Shown here in pieces: positions 63,212 through 64,000 of a stretch of 64,000 nt of DNA. The notes beneath the pieces are model-generated. The model searched no databases and was not told the origin of the DNA. It saw only the letters and a list, made by a program, of their open reading frames with translations. The DNA lies in the NCBI RefSeq assembly GCF_042646165.1, contig NZ_JBHRTC010000025.1. One strand, given 5' to 3'. Source of the stretch: Microbaculum marinum. GTDB taxonomy: Bacteria > Pseudomonadota > Alphaproteobacteria > Rhizobiales > Tepidamorphaceae. Made by a program: the position numbers and the translations under genes. Within the stretch, counting starts at the first letter, position 1; each line of letters starts with the position of its first letter.

Positions 63212-63628
63212 ATGAATTTGCGTACACGCTTGCTCACTTTAGGCGCCGCCTTGGCGATCGCAGCGGCCCCGCTGGCCGCCTCGGCGGAATCCTTCAACCG
63301 CAGCCCGAACTGGAGCGGCCCCGGCAAGAGCTACGGCCCCTATCGTCCGGGATACAACCACCATCCCAATCCCAACTACTACGGCTACGGGTGGCGATAC
63401 GACCGTGACGACAACGGGGCGGCGGTCGCAGCCGGCATCGCCGGGCTCGCGGTCGGCGCAATGATCGGAAGCGCGGCGTCTGCCCCGGCTCCGGTCTATC
63501 GGCAGTCGACATCGATGCAGCCCTGGTCCCCGGCCTGGTACCAGTATTGCGAAAGCAAGTATCGCTCCTTCGACCGGAACAGCGGGACGTATCTCGGGTA
63601 CGACGGCCAGAGACACTTCTGCCAGTAG
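63212..63628 (+). CDS. BA14K family protein, second copy
   Basis: The 138-residue exported protein has a signal peptide (LGAALAIAAAPLAASAES), a Tyr/Asn/Pro-rich part (HPNPNYYGYGWRYDRDD), a Gly/Ala helix (AAGIAGLAVGAMIGSAAS) and the BA14K end PWSPAWYQYCESKYRSFDRN and YDGQRHFC, matching the first copy at 37055. The ATG at 63212 begins the signal peptide. It may be co-transcribed with the next gene. Confidence 0.88.
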   Translation: MNLRTRLLTLGAALAIAAAPLAASAESFNRSPNWSGPGKSYGPYRPGYNHHPNPNYYGYGWRYDRDDNGAAVAAGIAGLAVGAMIGSAASAPAPVYRQSTSMQPWSPAWYQYCESKYRSFDRNSGTYLGYDGQRHFCQ

Positions 63629-63693
63629 TCCCCCGAACATGCTGCGGCGGGGCCACGGCCTCCGCTGCAGCGACAATCGGAAAGGAACCGATC

Positions 63694-64000
63694 ATGCGTA
63701 AGTCACTGATCCTTGGAGCTGCGATCGCCCTCGGAATGGCTTCCGGCGCTCCGGCCCTGGCGGAATCGTTCCTCCCGCACACGGAAGACACCGGCACGAG
63801 CTGGAAGGCCTGGCACAACGAGGTCTACAACCAGCAGCGGTCGCGCTACCTCTATCCAGGCGGCCGTGTGCCCGGGCAGGCCTACAGCGCCCCCGGCGAT
63901 GTCTATGGAGGCACTCCCGCACCGTACTACATGCGGCCCCCGCAGGTCGTTTACGTGCCGCAGGGCGCCTATACATACCAGCCTTACCCTCCCGGGTACT
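63694..64000 (+). CDS. Secreted Tyr/Pro-rich protein, 3' end outside window
   Basis: Starts at an ATG behind GGAAAGGA and runs open to the window edge (at least 102 residues). Signal peptide SLILGAAIALGMASGAPALA, then ESFLPHTEDTGTSWKAWHNE and an increasingly Tyr/Pro/Gln-rich segment (YVPQGAYTYQPYPPGY). The composition resembles BA14K-type surface proteins; it lies 65 bases after the second BA14K gene and may share its transcript. Confidence 0.75.
   Translation, partial: MRKSLILGAAIALGMASGAPALAESFLPHTEDTGTSWKAWHNEVYNQQRSRYLYPGGRVPGQAYSAPGDVYGGTPAPYYMRPPQVVYVPQGAYTYQPYPPGY

Overview
The window is GC-rich, gene-dense bacterial chromosome, almost certainly from an alphaproteobacterium of the order Hyphomicrobiales (Rhizobiales). 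The evidence is the set of family-typical genes: two BA14K proteins, three Omp25/31-type outer-membrane barrels, DUF992, DUF1176 and DUF2218 proteins, a MarR / OmpR / EnvZ-type regulatory cluster beside ilvE, the order SDR - uvrC - pgsA - moaD - moaE, and palindromic repeats of the kind common in this order. I saw no rRNA, tRNA or CRISPR. A run of 21 Ns at 37004-37024 and two apparent single-gene frameshifts (near 6553 and 40170) suggest a draft assembly, so those frameshifts may be real or may be sequencing errors.

Layout. 1-1.5 kb: end of an AraC regulator and a CPA1 cation/proton antiporter. 1.7-5.5 kb: an AT-richer island with a 1027-aa adenine methylase-type protein translationally coupled to a PD-(D/E)XK-like protein, probably a restriction-modification or defence pair. 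5.8-11 kb: a frameshifted LysR gene and paoABC (molybdenum aldehyde oxidoreductase). 11-15 kb: sensor kinase, response regulator and MarR gene, then divergent ilvE. 15-25 kb: Bcr/CflA efflux protein, moaE/moaD, pgsA, a BaiN-like flavoprotein and a secreted beta-rich protein inserted between pgsA and uvrC, an SDR and a Ca2+/Na+ antiporter. 25-36 kb: two Omp25-like barrels, DUF1176, a Rieske oxygenase with divergent BetI-like regulator, RNase T2, an ornithine/lysine decarboxylase-like enzyme, cold-shock protein, cupin, metallo-hydrolase, RlpA and a pair of four-cysteine secreted proteins. 37-44 kb: BA14K, trypsin-like protease, LprI-like protein, uvrB, and a lipoprotein plus cytoplasmic partner. 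44-51 kb: a choice-of-anchor I protein, a secreted nuclease in an operon with two paralogous membrane proteins, a candidate sRNA, MltB-type transglycosylase and a third Omp25. 51-64 kb: SH3 protein, ABC exporter, metzincin protease, DUF992, crotonase, LOG, agmatinase-family enzyme, DUF2218, luciferase-like monooxygenase, second trypsin-like protease, aspartate aminotransferase, second BA14K and a truncated secreted protein.

Connections. moaD/moaE supply molybdopterin, which the PaoABC enzyme needs. uvrB and uvrC, two subunits of one repair nuclease, each carry a palindromic repeat inserted in frame in a linker or tail. Exported hydrolases are frequent (RNase T2, a DNA/RNA endonuclease, two trypsin-like proteases, a metzincin, MltB, RlpA). 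The best candidates for undescribed biology are the methylase/PD-(D/E)XK pair (1731-5514), the nuclease plus twin membrane protein operon (46149-47888), the tandem four-cysteine proteins (35831-36671), and a three-hairpin sRNA with its own promoter and terminator (48027-48151).
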